From an uncultured Acetatifactor sp. (GTDB taxonomy: Bacteria > Bacillota > Clostridia > Lachnospirales > Lachnospiraceae), in the NCBI GenBank assembly GCA_949840885.1, contig CATKYJ010000004.1, forward strand, positions 62,001-126,000: a stretch of DNA of 64,000 bases, read 5' to 3'. Both the position numbers and the translations under genes were made by a program. Below are positions 1 to 9,912 of the stretch, in pieces (position 1 is the stretch's first letter; every line of letters begins with the position of its first letter). The notes below the pieces were generated by a model, which saw only the letters and a list, made by a program, of their open reading frames with translations, did no database searches and was not told the DNA's origin.

Positions 1-222
1 GACCTTGAAGCCGCCTATCTCATCCAAAGGCTGCAGTTTCTCGCCGCGCTGCGGTTTCAGATGTGTAGATTCCATTTCATCTCCTTCCAGTTGCTCCCAG
101 TCGTTCCCGGAATTCTCTGGCTTTGTCTCCCACCCGGAATTCCGTTTTCTCTTTACATCAGTCATGATTTCCTGTTCTGCGTCAGGATTTTCTCTGCCAA
201 ATAATCTCTTGACGATACCCAT
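1..222 (-). CDS. Partial CDS running off the left edge; hypothetical protein N-terminus (MGIVKRLFGRENPDAEQEIMTDVKRKRNSGWETKPENSGNDWEQLEGDEM...)
   Basis: Open minus-strand frame from ATG (complement of 220-222) to the edge, with a GGAGG/GAGG-like site just upstream; follows the Hpt gene in the same direction. Confidence 0.55.
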   Translation of the reverse strand, partial: MGIVKRLFGRENPDAEQEIMTDVKRKRNSGWETKPENSGNDWEQLEGDEMESTHLKPQRGEKLQPLDEIGGFKV

Positions 223-344
223 TCCTCATGCCTCCACTCATCTTGTCTGATATCGTATTCACTTGTTTCTCACAGCCGTTCTTATTTGGGGAGAAAAACA
301 GCGCTGCAGGAAAAATACCCTCAGCGCCGCTCTCATTTTCATCC

Positions 345-698
345 CTAATCCATATTTTTCTCGATACAGGAAATGATCTCCTGCTGGACAGGCAATACCT
401 TTGCAAGAACCGCCTTTGCCTCTGCCGGCCTCTCCGTTCTAAGGAGGTTCAGCACTTCGCTATAGGACTCGTAAATCGGGGTAAGCGACAGGTTTCCGGC
501 CGTCCCCTTGATGGAATGCGCTTTTTCTATGGCATCTTTGTAGTCGTTCTCGTCAAAATCAGGATCCACGGCCTGTGTCTGTATCATTTTCACGAATGAC
601 CCCAGCAGCCTCTTGTAAAGCTTCTCATTCCCCATAAGACGCTTCAGCCCATCGTCCACGTCCGCCCCCAGGGCTCTCAGCTCATCTAACAGATTCAT
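345..698 (-). CDS. Standalone Hpt (histidine phosphotransfer) domain protein
   Basis: 117 aa with the Hpt motif AHSIKGTAGNLSL; next to MCP/CheA genes. Confidence 0.85.
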   Translation of the reverse strand: MNLLDELRALGADVDDGLKRLMGNEKLYKRLLGSFVKMIQTQAVDPDFDENDYKDAIEKAHSIKGTAGNLSLTPIYESYSEVLNLLRTERPAEAKAVLAKVLPVQQEIISCIEKNMD

Positions 699-716
699 TT
701 GCGCACCTCTTTCTGA

Positions 717-2072
717 TCAATACTTCCCAAAACCGTCGCCCAGGGAAATAACCTGCTCGTTGGCCGGGGATGAGGGATACGAGGAAGGACTCTTAAAGGA
801 GGAGACGGAGCCGCCGCTCTCGTTACCCAGGTGATAGATGGACAGCATCTCACGCATTCTGGAAGCCTGGTTGGACAGTTCTTCGCTGGCAGCCGCACAC
901 TCCTCGCTGGTGGCGGAGTTGGTCTGCACTACCTGAGATACCTGGCTGATGGCCTGCTCGATCTGGGCCACTGCGGTAGCCTGATAATTGGAAGATTCTG
1001 CAATGCCGTTAATGATGACCTCGCTCTCCTGAACCACTTTCGTAATCTCTTCCATGGCCTTTGCGGTTTCGTCTACAATCTTGGAACCGGAGTTCACCTT
1101 TTCGATGGAATCCTCAATCAGAGCGGAAGTCTCGCTGGCAGCCTCCGCACTCTTGGCGGCAAGGCTTCTGACCTCTTCTGCAACCACTGCGAAGCCCTTG
1201 CCTGCCTCGCCTGCCCTGGCCGCCTCAACCGCCGCATTCAGGGCAAGGATATTGGTCTGGAACGCAATGTCCTCAATGGTCTTGATGATCTTGGAAATAT
1301 TCTCGGAGGCCCTGTTGATATCCTGCATGGCAGCGATCGTGTCCTGCATCTGTACATTGCCTCTCTTTACGTCCTCAATGGCATGTACCACCAGCCTGGC
1401 TGCGGAATTGGCCTGCTCTGCATTCTGCTTTGTCTTCTCTGCGATTTCATCAATGGAAGCCGTAATCTGTTCAATGGCGCTGGCCTGCTCCGTAGAGCCC
1501 TGTGCCAGGGCCTGGCTGGCGCTGGCCACCTGAGAGGAACTGATGGTTACCTGGGAACCCGCATCGCTGATATTGCTCAGGGCATTGTGGTTGTCGTCCA
1601 CCAGCTTCTTCAGGGAATTTCCCAGCAGGTCGTCTGCGGACACCGGGTTGACCGTAATGGTCAGGTTGCCGTTGGACACCTCTTCCGCAATATGGGACTG
1701 ATATTTGATGTTCTCAATTACGCGGGTGTACTCATCCACCAGTTCGCCGAACTCATCGTTATTGTACTTCTCCATGTGAATGTCCACACGGCCCTTGGCG
1801 ATCTCCTTAGCTGCATCGGAGAGCTGCTTCACGGATTTCTCGATCGTCCTGATCAGCACCAGAGCGATGAAGAAAGTCAGCGCCATGGAAAGTACCGCCA
1901 TGCCTATCGTGAATATAGTGGAACCCAGCAGATAGGATGACTGCTTCTCAGGCTCAACGATATGAATGGCAGTCTTTGTGGACATCTGGCCGAATATGAT
2001 ATTGATCAGCACCAGAATACTCGGCACAAAAAAACCGATAATCAGTTTTGTCTTCATTTTCATGTCTTTCAT
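717..2072 (-). CDS. Methyl-accepting chemotaxis protein with a minimal extracytoplasmic loop
   Basis: Two hydrophobic N-terminal segments, HAMP-like region, and the signalling hairpin [38 protein letters not shown]. Confidence 0.93.
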   Translation of the reverse strand: MKDMKMKTKLIIGFFVPSILVLINIIFGQMSTKTAIHIVEPEKQSSYLLGSTIFTIGMAVLSMALTFFIALVLIRTIEKSVKQLSDAAKEIAKGRVDIHMEKYNNDEFGELVDEYTRVIENIKYQSHIAEEVSNGNLTITVNPVSADDLLGNSLKKLVDDNHNALSNISDAGSQVTISSSQVASASQALAQGSTEQASAIEQITASIDEIAEKTKQNAEQANSAARLVVHAIEDVKRGNVQMQDTIAAMQDINRASENISKIIKTIEDIAFQTNILALNAAVEAARAGEAGKGFAVVAEEVRSLAAKSAEAASETSALIEDSIEKVNSGSKIVDETAKAMEEITKVVQESEVIINGIAESSNYQATAVAQIEQAISQVSQVVQTNSATSEECAAASEELSNQASRMREMLSIYHLGNESGGSVSSFKSPSSYPSSPANEQVISLGDGFGKY

Positions 2073-2088
2073 AATGAGTTATCTCCTT

Positions 2089-2601
2089 TCATTCCTCATT
2101 TTCTGTCATTGTCAACTCCATATCCACATTCTCTTCATCGTACAGCAGCTTCTCAGGGTCTAACAGAAGCTTTACCGCGTTCCCCACCTTGCCGATTCCG
2201 TAGACATACTTATGATGCCCCTTATCGCCACGCCCTATGGTGGGCGGCGGCAGAATATTCTCTTTCTGAATCTCCACCACCTCCGCGATCTGCTCCACGA
2301 TCAGGCCCACCGTGGTATCCTTGACCGTTATGACCAGAATGCAGGTCTTGTCATTATACTCGCACTCCCCCTGCTTGAACCGAACGCGGACATCCACCAC
2401 AGGGACGATCTTTCCCCGAAGGTTGATCAGGCCCTTGATGTAATCCTCTGTCTCAGGAATCTTCGTGATAGCCTGAAACTGGATAATCTGCTGTACATAC
2501 TGAATCTCCAGACCGAAATACTCAGATCCGGACTTGAATGTCATGTATTTATTTTCCTGTGTGTCCGGGCTGCCGGCACCGGTGTTCGTCATTTCATCCA
2601 T
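2089..2601 (-). CDS. cheW: Chemotaxis adaptor protein CheW
   Basis: 170 aa CheW-like sequence (EYFGLEIQYVQQIIQ...INLRGKIVPVVDVRVRF...VGLIVEQIAEVVEI). Confidence 0.88.
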   Translation of the reverse strand: MDEMTNTGAGSPDTQENKYMTFKSGSEYFGLEIQYVQQIIQFQAITKIPETEDYIKGLINLRGKIVPVVDVRVRFKQGECEYNDKTCILVITVKDTTVGLIVEQIAEVVEIQKENILPPPTIGRGDKGHHKYVYGIGKVGNAVKLLLDPEKLLYDEENVDMELTMTENEE

Positions 2602-2627
2602 ATGATTAGCCGTTCCTTTCTATGATT

Positions 2628-4796
2628 TTATTCTACCAGCCCAGGCGCATCCAGAATCAGAGCGATGCTGCCATCGCCCAGCTGCGTACAGCCGGACAGG
2701 CCCTTGACCTTCTTGATATATGAAGGAATCGGTTTTACCACGATTTCCTGTTCTCCCACCAGCTTATCCACCAGCAGGCAGATCTTCCTGTCCTCCACTT
2801 CGAGAATCAGCATCACGCCGTCCTCCACGGACTCCTGGTACTCCTCCAGTCCGTACCACTTGCCCAGTCGGATAACCGGATAGCACTCTCCGCGGATCAT
2901 GACGAACTCGTCGCCGTTGGGCTCGTGAATCATCATATCCTCTTTCACGCGGATAAACTGCTTGATGACACCTGTCTCCATGACAAAGGAGGAAGTCCCT
3001 ACCTCCATGACAATGCCATCGATGATGGCCAGAGTCAGAGGAATCTTCAGGCTCATGACACTGCCAAAACCGGGAGTGCTCTCAATCTCCAGCGCTCCGC
3101 CGATAGCCTGGATGTTCTGCACTACCACGTCCATGCCCACGCCGCGGCCCGAGTACTCGGTCACCACCTCATTGGTGGAGAAGCCGGGCAGCGTAATGAA
3201 CTGGTACACTTCCTTGTCGGTGTAGACGGAATCCGGCTTGTTGTCATCCAGGATGCCCTGCTTCCTGGCCTTGGCCAGAATCTTCTCCCGATCCAGACCC
3301 GTGCCATTGTCCTCCACGCTAATCCAGACCTTGCCTGCCTCTGTCTTTGCGGACAGGGTGACCTTGCCTTTCTCCGTCTTGCCGCTGGCCGCGCGCTCCT
3401 CATTGCTCTCAATGCCGTGGTCTACGGCATTACGCACCAAATGCATCAACGGATCGGAAATATGTTCAACGATGTTCTTATCCACCTCTGTGGAGTCTCC
3501 CACCATCACGAATTCAATGTCCTTGCCCAGCTTTCTGGACACATCAAAGACGATACGGTTCATCTTCTGGAATGTATTGGTCAGCGGCACCATCCGCATG
3601 GACATGATGACGTTCTGCAGATCCGTGGAAATGGATGCCAGCTGGGCCGCAGCCTTGTTGAAATTGTCCAGATTCAGTCCCGGCACTTTCAGGTCAGAGC
3701 TCTGCAGCACCACGGACTCGGAGATCACCAGTTCCCCGATCAGATCCATCAGCTGATCCATCTTGTTCACGTTGACGTTGATGAACGTTGCTTTCTCGCC
3801 CTTGGGCTTATCCTTGGCCAGTTTCTTCTGTCTGCCGGGCTCCTTGGACTGGATGACGAAATCGCCTGGGGTAATCTTTGGCGTCTCCGGCTTCTTCTCC
3901 ACAGACTTTTGCTCTTCCTGTGTCTGAGCAGCTTCCTGCTTCGCCTCTATGACCTCCACGCTGGATTCCAGGTCGATCTGGGGCAGGGGCTGCGTATCGC
4001 CAAAGTCAAATCCCAGCAGGAACTGATTGGCATCGCACTCAAAGACGTCCACTTTCTCAATATCGTATCCAACGCCTATCAGATCGCGCACTTCCTCTTC
4101 GCTGCACTGGGCTTGAAGCAGGACACGAAAGCCCTCCTTGATGATCTCGTCGCTGCACTTCTCGTCTGTCAGAAGATCCTCCGGGGAATACAGGATATCC
4201 TCTGCGATCTCCTTTAAGGCGTAGACCGTCTTGTATGCGTGCACATTGGCCATTTCCGTCTCCGGGAAAAAGTGGATGAAAATCTTGTAGAACCGGCTGG
4301 CAGCGGAAGCAACCGGCGCAATATAGAAATGTTTCGGCTCCTCATGCACGTTTTCCACAGCCGCGCCGCCCTCGCCCTGCCCGCCTCCGTTTTTGATCAT
4401 ATTTAGAAATTTGTCCAGATCCGCAATGATGTTCGTGGCATCGCCGTCCGCAGGATCGCCGTTACGGATCTTTTCCATCTCACTGGAAATGAAATCCTCC
4501 ACTTCCAGCACATGCTCCACCAGTTCCACATGGGGAACATTGTCCGGGTGGGATTCCCTCAGATAGAAAAAAACATCCTCCAGCTTGTGCGACACAGCCG
4601 TAATATTATCGAACATCATGATACCGGAAGATCCCTTGATGGTATGCATGGTCCGGAATATCTCGTTGATGCTGTCTTCATCAAAGCTGTCGGCATCCTT
4701 CTGCTCCAGCACGGTCTCCTGCAGCTGCTCCAGCAGCTGGGTATTCTCGAACAGATACATGTCCAACATGCTCTCGGTGTTAAAATCTCCCGCCAT
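2628..4796 (-). CDS. cheA: Chemotaxis histidine kinase CheA
   Basis: 722 aa; Hpt motif MHTIKGSSGIM, dimerisation/ATPase motifs (LMDLIGELVISES, HLVRNAVDHGIES, GRGVGMDVV), C-terminal CheW-like domain. Confidence 0.95.
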   Translation of the reverse strand: MAGDFNTESMLDMYLFENTQLLEQLQETVLEQKDADSFDEDSINEIFRTMHTIKGSSGIMMFDNITAVSHKLEDVFFYLRESHPDNVPHVELVEHVLEVEDFISSEMEKIRNGDPADGDATNIIADLDKFLNMIKNGGGQGEGGAAVENVHEEPKHFYIAPVASAASRFYKIFIHFFPETEMANVHAYKTVYALKEIAEDILYSPEDLLTDEKCSDEIIKEGFRVLLQAQCSEEEVRDLIGVGYDIEKVDVFECDANQFLLGFDFGDTQPLPQIDLESSVEVIEAKQEAAQTQEEQKSVEKKPETPKITPGDFVIQSKEPGRQKKLAKDKPKGEKATFINVNVNKMDQLMDLIGELVISESVVLQSSDLKVPGLNLDNFNKAAAQLASISTDLQNVIMSMRMVPLTNTFQKMNRIVFDVSRKLGKDIEFVMVGDSTEVDKNIVEHISDPLMHLVRNAVDHGIESNEERAASGKTEKGKVTLSAKTEAGKVWISVEDNGTGLDREKILAKARKQGILDDNKPDSVYTDKEVYQFITLPGFSTNEVVTEYSGRGVGMDVVVQNIQAIGGALEIESTPGFGSVMSLKIPLTLAIIDGIVMEVGTSSFVMETGVIKQFIRVKEDMMIHEPNGDEFVMIRGECYPVIRLGKWYGLEEYQESVEDGVMLILEVEDRKICLLVDKLVGEQEIVVKPIPSYIKKVKGLSGCTQLGDGSIALILDAPGLVE

Positions 4797-4863
4797 ATCT
4801 ATCTCCTTTCCCTGGCGCGTACCTGCCGCGCCTTACTCTCTTTTTGTCAGACAGCCAGGCTGC

Positions 4864-5256
4864 TCAGATCAGGTTCAGCTTCTTCAGTGCCTGTTCGAAG
4901 CGTTCCTGGTCAATGGGCTTTCCGGAGTATATGGTGCACCCCAGTTCAAATGCCATCTTTACATTCTTTTCCTCGTTCAGGGCCGTGGTCATGATGACCT
5001 TTACGGCCTTTTCCTCGGGAATGCCTCTTTCCTTTTCCAGATTTCGAATCCCCATCAGAGCCTGGTATCCATCCATGACCGGCATCATAATGTCAAGACA
5101 GACCAAATCGTAGGGCTCTTTGTCCTCCAAAGCCATCAGAAATGCGTCCACGGCCTCCATTCCGTCCACCGTAATGTCGCACTCACCGTACTTTGAGAGA
5201 AAGCTTGCCATAAATTTCCTTGTTGCGAAATCATCCTCCGCCAGCAGAATCTTCAT
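4864..5256 (-). CDS. CheY-like single-domain response regulator
   Basis: 130 aa receiver domain (ILLAEDD, LVCLDIMMPVMDG, GKPI). Confidence 0.85.
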   Translation of the reverse strand: MKILLAEDDFATRKFMASFLSKYGECDITVDGMEAVDAFLMALEDKEPYDLVCLDIMMPVMDGYQALMGIRNLEKERGIPEEKAVKVIMTTALNEEKNVKMAFELGCTIYSGKPIDQERFEQALKKLNLI

Positions 5257-5268
5257 GATTTTTCTCCT

Positions 5269-6303
5269 TTACATTTTATTCAATACCGCATATGTTCTTC
5301 CGGCAATGTCTCCCAGCTTTTCCTGGTACTCTACCGCCCCAAGGTCATACGCGACTTTCGGCATTCCATAGACTACGCATGTGCTCTCGTCCTGTCCGAT
5401 GGTCCTGGCTCCGGCCTGCCTCATGGCAAGCAGCCCCTTTGCGCCGTCCCCGCCCATCCCTGTCAGGATAATGCCCAGCGCATCGGCCCCGGCTGCTTTG
5501 GCTACGGAGTCGAACAGCACATCCACGGAGGGACAATGGCCGTTCACCCTGGGTCCCGGCTTGACCTCCACCTGATAGCCTCCGCCCACCTTTACCAGCT
5601 TCATATGTCTGTCGCCGCCGGGGGCTATCAGCATATGGCCCGGCAGAACCCGGTCCCCGGTCTCGGCTTCCTTGACATGAATCTGGCATTCATCGTCCAG
5701 CCTCTTTGCGTACATCTGTGTAAATCCGGGGGGCATATGCTGTACGCAGACAATTCCCGGGATGTCCGTGCCAAACTGCCGCACCACGGCGGAGGTGGCT
5801 TCCGTCCCTCCCGTGGAGGCGCCGATGGCCACCACCAGGTTCCCCCGTTTCACGGCCATGTGCTCCGAACCTCTCTGGTTCGTCATCACCGACTTCTTGA
5901 TATTGCTGATTCTGGCGCTGGAGGCGATTTTGATCTTCACCAGAAGTTCATTGCGCACAAAGTCCTCCAGCTGCTTCCTGCTGGACACCGCGGGCTTCGC
6001 CACGAAGTCCACTGCCCCGGCGTTCATGGCGTCAAACACCTTGTCGCTCAAGGAACTGATCACCACCACCGGGAGCGGATACTGCGGCATGAGTTTTCGC
6101 AGAAACTCGATCCCGTTCATCCTGGGCAGTTCGATGTCCAGTGTCATCACATCCGGCTTCAGCGCCAGAATCGCGTCCCTGGCCTCAAAAGGATCCTTGG
6201 CCGTCCCCACCACATTGATCGCCGGATCCCTGCCCAAATTTTGAACCAGCAGTTCCCTGAAAACAATGGAGTCATCTACAATCAAAACCTTAATCGGCTG
6301 CAT
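5269..6303 (-). CDS. cheB: Protein-glutamate methylesterase CheB (receiver + methylesterase)
   Basis: Receiver (VLIVDDS...MTLDIELPRMNG) and catalytic motifs (GASTGGTEA, VQHMPPGFT, GMGGDGAKG). The ORF extends to 6378, but the MQPIKVLIVDD start (6303) is favoured because it avoids overlap with CheR. Confidence 0.93.
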   Translation of the reverse strand: MQPIKVLIVDDSIVFRELLVQNLGRDPAINVVGTAKDPFEARDAILALKPDVMTLDIELPRMNGIEFLRKLMPQYPLPVVVISSLSDKVFDAMNAGAVDFVAKPAVSSRKQLEDFVRNELLVKIKIASSARISNIKKSVMTNQRGSEHMAVKRGNLVVAIGASTGGTEATSAVVRQFGTDIPGIVCVQHMPPGFTQMYAKRLDDECQIHVKEAETGDRVLPGHMLIAPGGDRHMKLVKVGGGYQVEVKPGPRVNGHCPSVDVLFDSVAKAAGADALGIILTGMGGDGAKGLLAMRQAGARTIGQDESTCVVYGMPKVAYDLGAVEYQEKLGDIAGRTYAVLNKM

Positions 6304-6322
6304 TCTCAACTGTCCCCCTCTG

Positions 6323-7129
6323 TCATTTCCTGAATATGGATGGCTGAATGATCTGAAACGGTGTGCTGTTGCGGTCAATGGTCTCCGTGGTTCCTATGAA
6401 CAGGTACCCTCCCGGCTCCAGCGCGTCATACACTTTCTGTACCACCTGCCGTTTCGTATTGTCGTCAAAGTATATCATCACATTCCGCAGGAATATGGTA
6501 TGCATCTTCCGCTTGAACGGAAACGGATCCATGAGATTGAACTGGCGGAAAATCACTTCGTCTTTCAGTTCCTGTGTAGCCTGATACTGCGTTCCGCCCG
6601 CCAGCTTATGGAAAAAGCGCTTCTTCCAGTGCTCCGGCACGTTCTTGAGCTGTTCGTCCGTATAAATCCCAACCATGGCTTTTTGCAGCACCTTGGTGGA
6701 AATGTCCGTGGCCAGCACCTTGGTATCCCACTTGTCCCGCTCCATCCCGAAGAAATCCGCCAGCACCATGGCTATCATATAGGGCTCTTCCCCCGAGGAG
6801 GCCGCGCCGCACCAGATCCGCAAATCCTTTCTGGCCGCCTCTTTCTGGCGAAGCCATGGGAGCACCTCGTTCTTAAAGAAATCAAAGTGCTCGAATTCCC
6901 TCATGAAATATGTATGGTTTGTAGTCAGGAAGTTCACCAGCATCTTTTCCTGATTGCCCGTCTGGTCATGCTCTACAGCATTCATGAATTCGTCAAAGGT
7001 CTTCCAGCCACCTCTTTTAATATAATTCTCCAGCCGCCCGTTGACAATGACCTTTTTTTGGTAAAGGTCGATTCCGTAGCGCTGCTTCATATGAGAAGCA
7101 ATCCGTATAAATTCCTCTTCCTTAATCAA
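6323..7129 (-). CDS. cheR: Chemotaxis protein methyltransferase CheR
   Basis: 268 aa; WCGAASSGEEPYMIAMVL and RNVMIYFD motifs. Confidence 0.93.
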   Translation of the reverse strand: MIKEEEFIRIASHMKQRYGIDLYQKKVIVNGRLENYIKRGGWKTFDEFMNAVEHDQTGNQEKMLVNFLTTNHTYFMREFEHFDFFKNEVLPWLRQKEAARKDLRIWCGAASSGEEPYMIAMVLADFFGMERDKWDTKVLATDISTKVLQKAMVGIYTDEQLKNVPEHWKKRFFHKLAGGTQYQATQELKDEVIFRQFNLMDPFPFKRKMHTIFLRNVMIYFDDNTKRQVVQKVYDALEPGGYLFIGTTETIDRNSTPFQIIQPSIFRK

Positions 7130-7207
7130 AGTTCATCCCACCTCCTGGTCAGACGGTCATGGCAAAAACCTCCGTCCCTGCGTTTTCTTGTGATTTCCGC
7201 CGTATGT

Positions 7208-8272
7208 TCAGCGTAACTGACGCGCTATCTTGCGGCATATTTTGAAAATATCGGGATTGAACTTTACTTTCACTTCCCCTTCCATGATTTTGAAAGCCTC
7301 TTCCCTACTGTAATTCTTCTTGTCTGTAAGAGCCAGGAAAGCCTGGACAATGGACACGATCTGCGCCGCCAGCGGGATCTCCTCCCCCTTAAGCCCTTTC
7401 GGATAGCCGCTGCCATCCCAGTTCTCGTGATGATAGTAAGCGATTTCCTGGGCCATGCGGACAAAGTCATTGTAGTCGCTGCCCACATGCAGGTCTCCCA
7501 AAAGCTTGGCGCCAATGGTGGTATGGGTCTGCACGATTGCCATCTCCCCGGCGTCAAAGGCCTCCCGCTTGCGCAGAAGTTCCAGAGGGATTCCGATATT
7601 GCCGATGTCGCACAAAGGCGCCGCCAGCTCAATGGTGTCAATAAAGGCATCGGAAATCTTATCTTCATATAAAGGGGAAAGCTGCATCCCCTGTGCCAGG
7701 GTCCTGCAGTTGCCTTTCAGACGCTCAATATGCTCCCCGCCGTAGCAGGAGTTTTGGGCTGCAATCCCTGCCAGCGCATACAGCACCTCTTTCTTCTCCT
7801 GTTCCATCTGCCTGAGCTGTTCGCTTAAGGATGCGTGGAGCCTGCGGTTCATATCCTCCAGCTCCCTGTTCGCCTCGTACAGTCGCAGATGGACTCCCAC
7901 CCTGGCCTGCACCACCTCGGGGAAAAAGGGCTTCGTAATATAGTCCGCCCCGCCTAAAGTCAGTCCCTCCATGATATCTTTCGGATTGTCATATGCGGAA
8001 ATAAAGATAATCGGGATTTTTTTTGTCTTTTTATCGCTTTTTAAGATCCGGCACAACTCATAGCCGTCCATTCCCGGCATAGAAATGTCGGACAGGATCA
8101 GCCTGGGGCGAACCTCACCAACCAGCTTCAGCGCCTCTTCCCCGCTACCCGCCGATACGGGTTCATATCCCATGTCGCGGATGATTTCCTCCAGAATGCT
8201 TCTGTTCACTTCCAGGTCATCCACAACGAGAATCCTCGCCGCGCTTTTGTCCGCCTGATCCATCCCCTGCAC
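7208..8272 (-). CDS. Response regulator with a degenerate HD-GYP domain
   Basis: Receiver (ILVVDDLEVNR, LILSDISMPGMDG) and HD-GYP-like domain with HHENWDGSGYP; the HD motif reads LCDIGNIGIP. Confidence 0.85.
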   Translation of the reverse strand: MQGMDQADKSAARILVVDDLEVNRSILEEIIRDMGYEPVSAGSGEEALKLVGEVRPRLILSDISMPGMDGYELCRILKSDKKTKKIPIIFISAYDNPKDIMEGLTLGGADYITKPFFPEVVQARVGVHLRLYEANRELEDMNRRLHASLSEQLRQMEQEKKEVLYALAGIAAQNSCYGGEHIERLKGNCRTLAQGMQLSPLYEDKISDAFIDTIELAAPLCDIGNIGIPLELLRKREAFDAGEMAIVQTHTTIGAKLLGDLHVGSDYNDFVRMAQEIAYYHHENWDGSGYPKGLKGEEIPLAAQIVSIVQAFLALTDKKNYSREEAFKIMEGEVKVKFNPDIFKICRKIARQLR

Positions 8273-8293
8273 CTCCCCGCCTGCGAAATTCGT

Positions 8294-9838
8294 CTAAGGG
8301 CCGGCTTTGTCCGTCTCCTCCCCCGGAAAGACGCTTCCTGCAAACCCGTCATACTCAGCTGTCACTTTCCCATAATCCCCTTTCTGAATCGCCATCTTCA
8401 GCCTCAGGGCCATGCGCCTGACCTCCGGCGGCGCCTCTCCGGTCAGCTGCCGCAGCGTCTCCATGAACATCTCCGCCTTTTCCCAGTTCTCCATCTCAAC
8501 GCTTAAGATCAGCTTCGACATGTTCTTCTTCAGCGCCTCCCTGTTGGCAGGCGTTCCGTAATGCCATGCGTCCCCCCCGTCCTCCGGAGCTTCCCCGCGG
8601 GCCGAACTGTCAAATGCCGCTTTTATATCGTCTATTGGCTTATGGGCATCTGCATCCTCCCCGCAGTCCCCCACCCATATAGAAAAGGAAAAGCTGCTGC
8701 CCCGCCCCTCTTCGCTGTCCACATCGATTGCGCCGCCCATGAGCTCCACCAGCTGTTTACAGATATTCAGCCCCAGCCCCGTGCCGCCGTATCTCCTGGA
8801 AATGGAGGCGTCCACCTGGGAGAAGCTTTTGAACAGCTTATCCCGATCCTCCTCGGCGATGCCGATCCCTGTGTCAGACACCAGGAAAAAGAGTTCCGCC
8901 TTTCCCTCCACCCGGGCAGTGAGCAGAGCCTGGAGGGTAATCTTGCCAACTGCCGTGAATTTCATGGCATTTGACAGAAGATTGTTCAAAATCTGGACAA
9001 TGCGCAGTTCGTCCCCCACCACATACTCCGGTATCTGGGGGGACACGGTCAGGAAAAAGTCCAGCCCTTTCTCCGTGATCCTGCCAAGGTGTTGCGCCTT
9101 TACATAGTCCAGCATATTTCGAAAATGGAATTTTCGAGGCTCCAGGATGAATTTTCCCGCGTCCAGCTTCGAAAAATCCAGAATATTGTCGATGATCTTG
9201 TTCATATCCCCGCAGCAGCGCTCTATCAGTTCCAGGGCCCTGGCGGTGCGGTCTGCATCGCGTTCCACATTATTCGGGGCCATACGTCCCGTGTTATGCG
9301 GGGCAATCCCCTCCGCCCTATGCGAGACGCACTGCTCCTGCCGGAGTTCACCCAAAAGTTCCCGTACATTTCCCAGAATGCCGTTCACGGGCGTGCGCAG
9401 CTCGTGGGTCACATTGGCCACGAATTCCGACTTGACTTTGGCTGCCTGCCTTGCCTCCTGCCGCACCTGCTCGATCTCCCTGGCCAGATGTTCCCTTTCC
9501 AGGGTGTCATTGGCCATGCAGATGTAATTGCCGTCTTCTGCCTGGACGAACCTGGCCTCCACGGGGAAACAAGTCCTGTTTCTGCGATACAGTGCCAGAT
9601 GCTCTGTCCCGGCCTTTGCCGTAAGCTTCCGGATGCTCTCTAGGATTCTGAAGCCTGCGGGAAGCACATCATCTATCTGCCTCCCCTCAAGACATCCGTC
9701 CTCTGCAGGATGCTGCTCGTATCCCAGCTTGCCTCTGGCTGCGGCATTGGCGTAGGCAATCCTGCCCGTCCCGTCAAATACGAGAATCATCTCCAGCGCG
9801 TCCTCTATGGGAAACGCGCCTCTTCCCACCTCTCCCAT
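8294..9838 (-). CDS. PAS-domain sensor histidine kinase with an insertion in the DHp hairpin
   Basis: FVANVTHELRTPVNGILGN H-box, GGTGLGLNICKQLVELMGG ATPase motif. The ORF opens at 9940 with GTG inside a repeat; an internal ATG (MGEVGRGAF) with GGAGG upstream is at 9838. Confidence 0.85.
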   Translation of the reverse strand: MGEVGRGAFPIEDALEMILVFDGTGRIAYANAAARGKLGYEQHPAEDGCLEGRQIDDVLPAGFRILESIRKLTAKAGTEHLALYRRNRTCFPVEARFVQAEDGNYICMANDTLEREHLAREIEQVRQEARQAAKVKSEFVANVTHELRTPVNGILGNVRELLGELRQEQCVSHRAEGIAPHNTGRMAPNNVERDADRTARALELIERCCGDMNKIIDNILDFSKLDAGKFILEPRKFHFRNMLDYVKAQHLGRITEKGLDFFLTVSPQIPEYVVGDELRIVQILNNLLSNAMKFTAVGKITLQALLTARVEGKAELFFLVSDTGIGIAEEDRDKLFKSFSQVDASISRRYGGTGLGLNICKQLVELMGGAIDVDSEEGRGSSFSFSIWVGDCGEDADAHKPIDDIKAAFDSSARGEAPEDGGDAWHYGTPANREALKKNMSKLILSVEMENWEKAEMFMETLRQLTGEAPPEVRRMALRLKMAIQKGDYGKVTAEYDGFAGSVFPGEETDKAGP

Positions 9839-9912
9839 AAGTCCCTCCGCCGGCATTTGGCCTGTGCCACAAGAAAACAGCAGCAGAAGCGTCATCCCAC
9901 TTTGCTGCCGTT

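Noticed and set aside
831-1940. 369-aa plus-strand ORF antisense to the MCP
   Set aside because: Antisense to a convincing MCP; composition reflects the opposite strand and no domain is recognisable.
2925-4217. 430-aa His/Leu-rich plus-strand ORF antisense to cheA
   Set aside because: Shadow ORF of a conserved CheA coding sequence.
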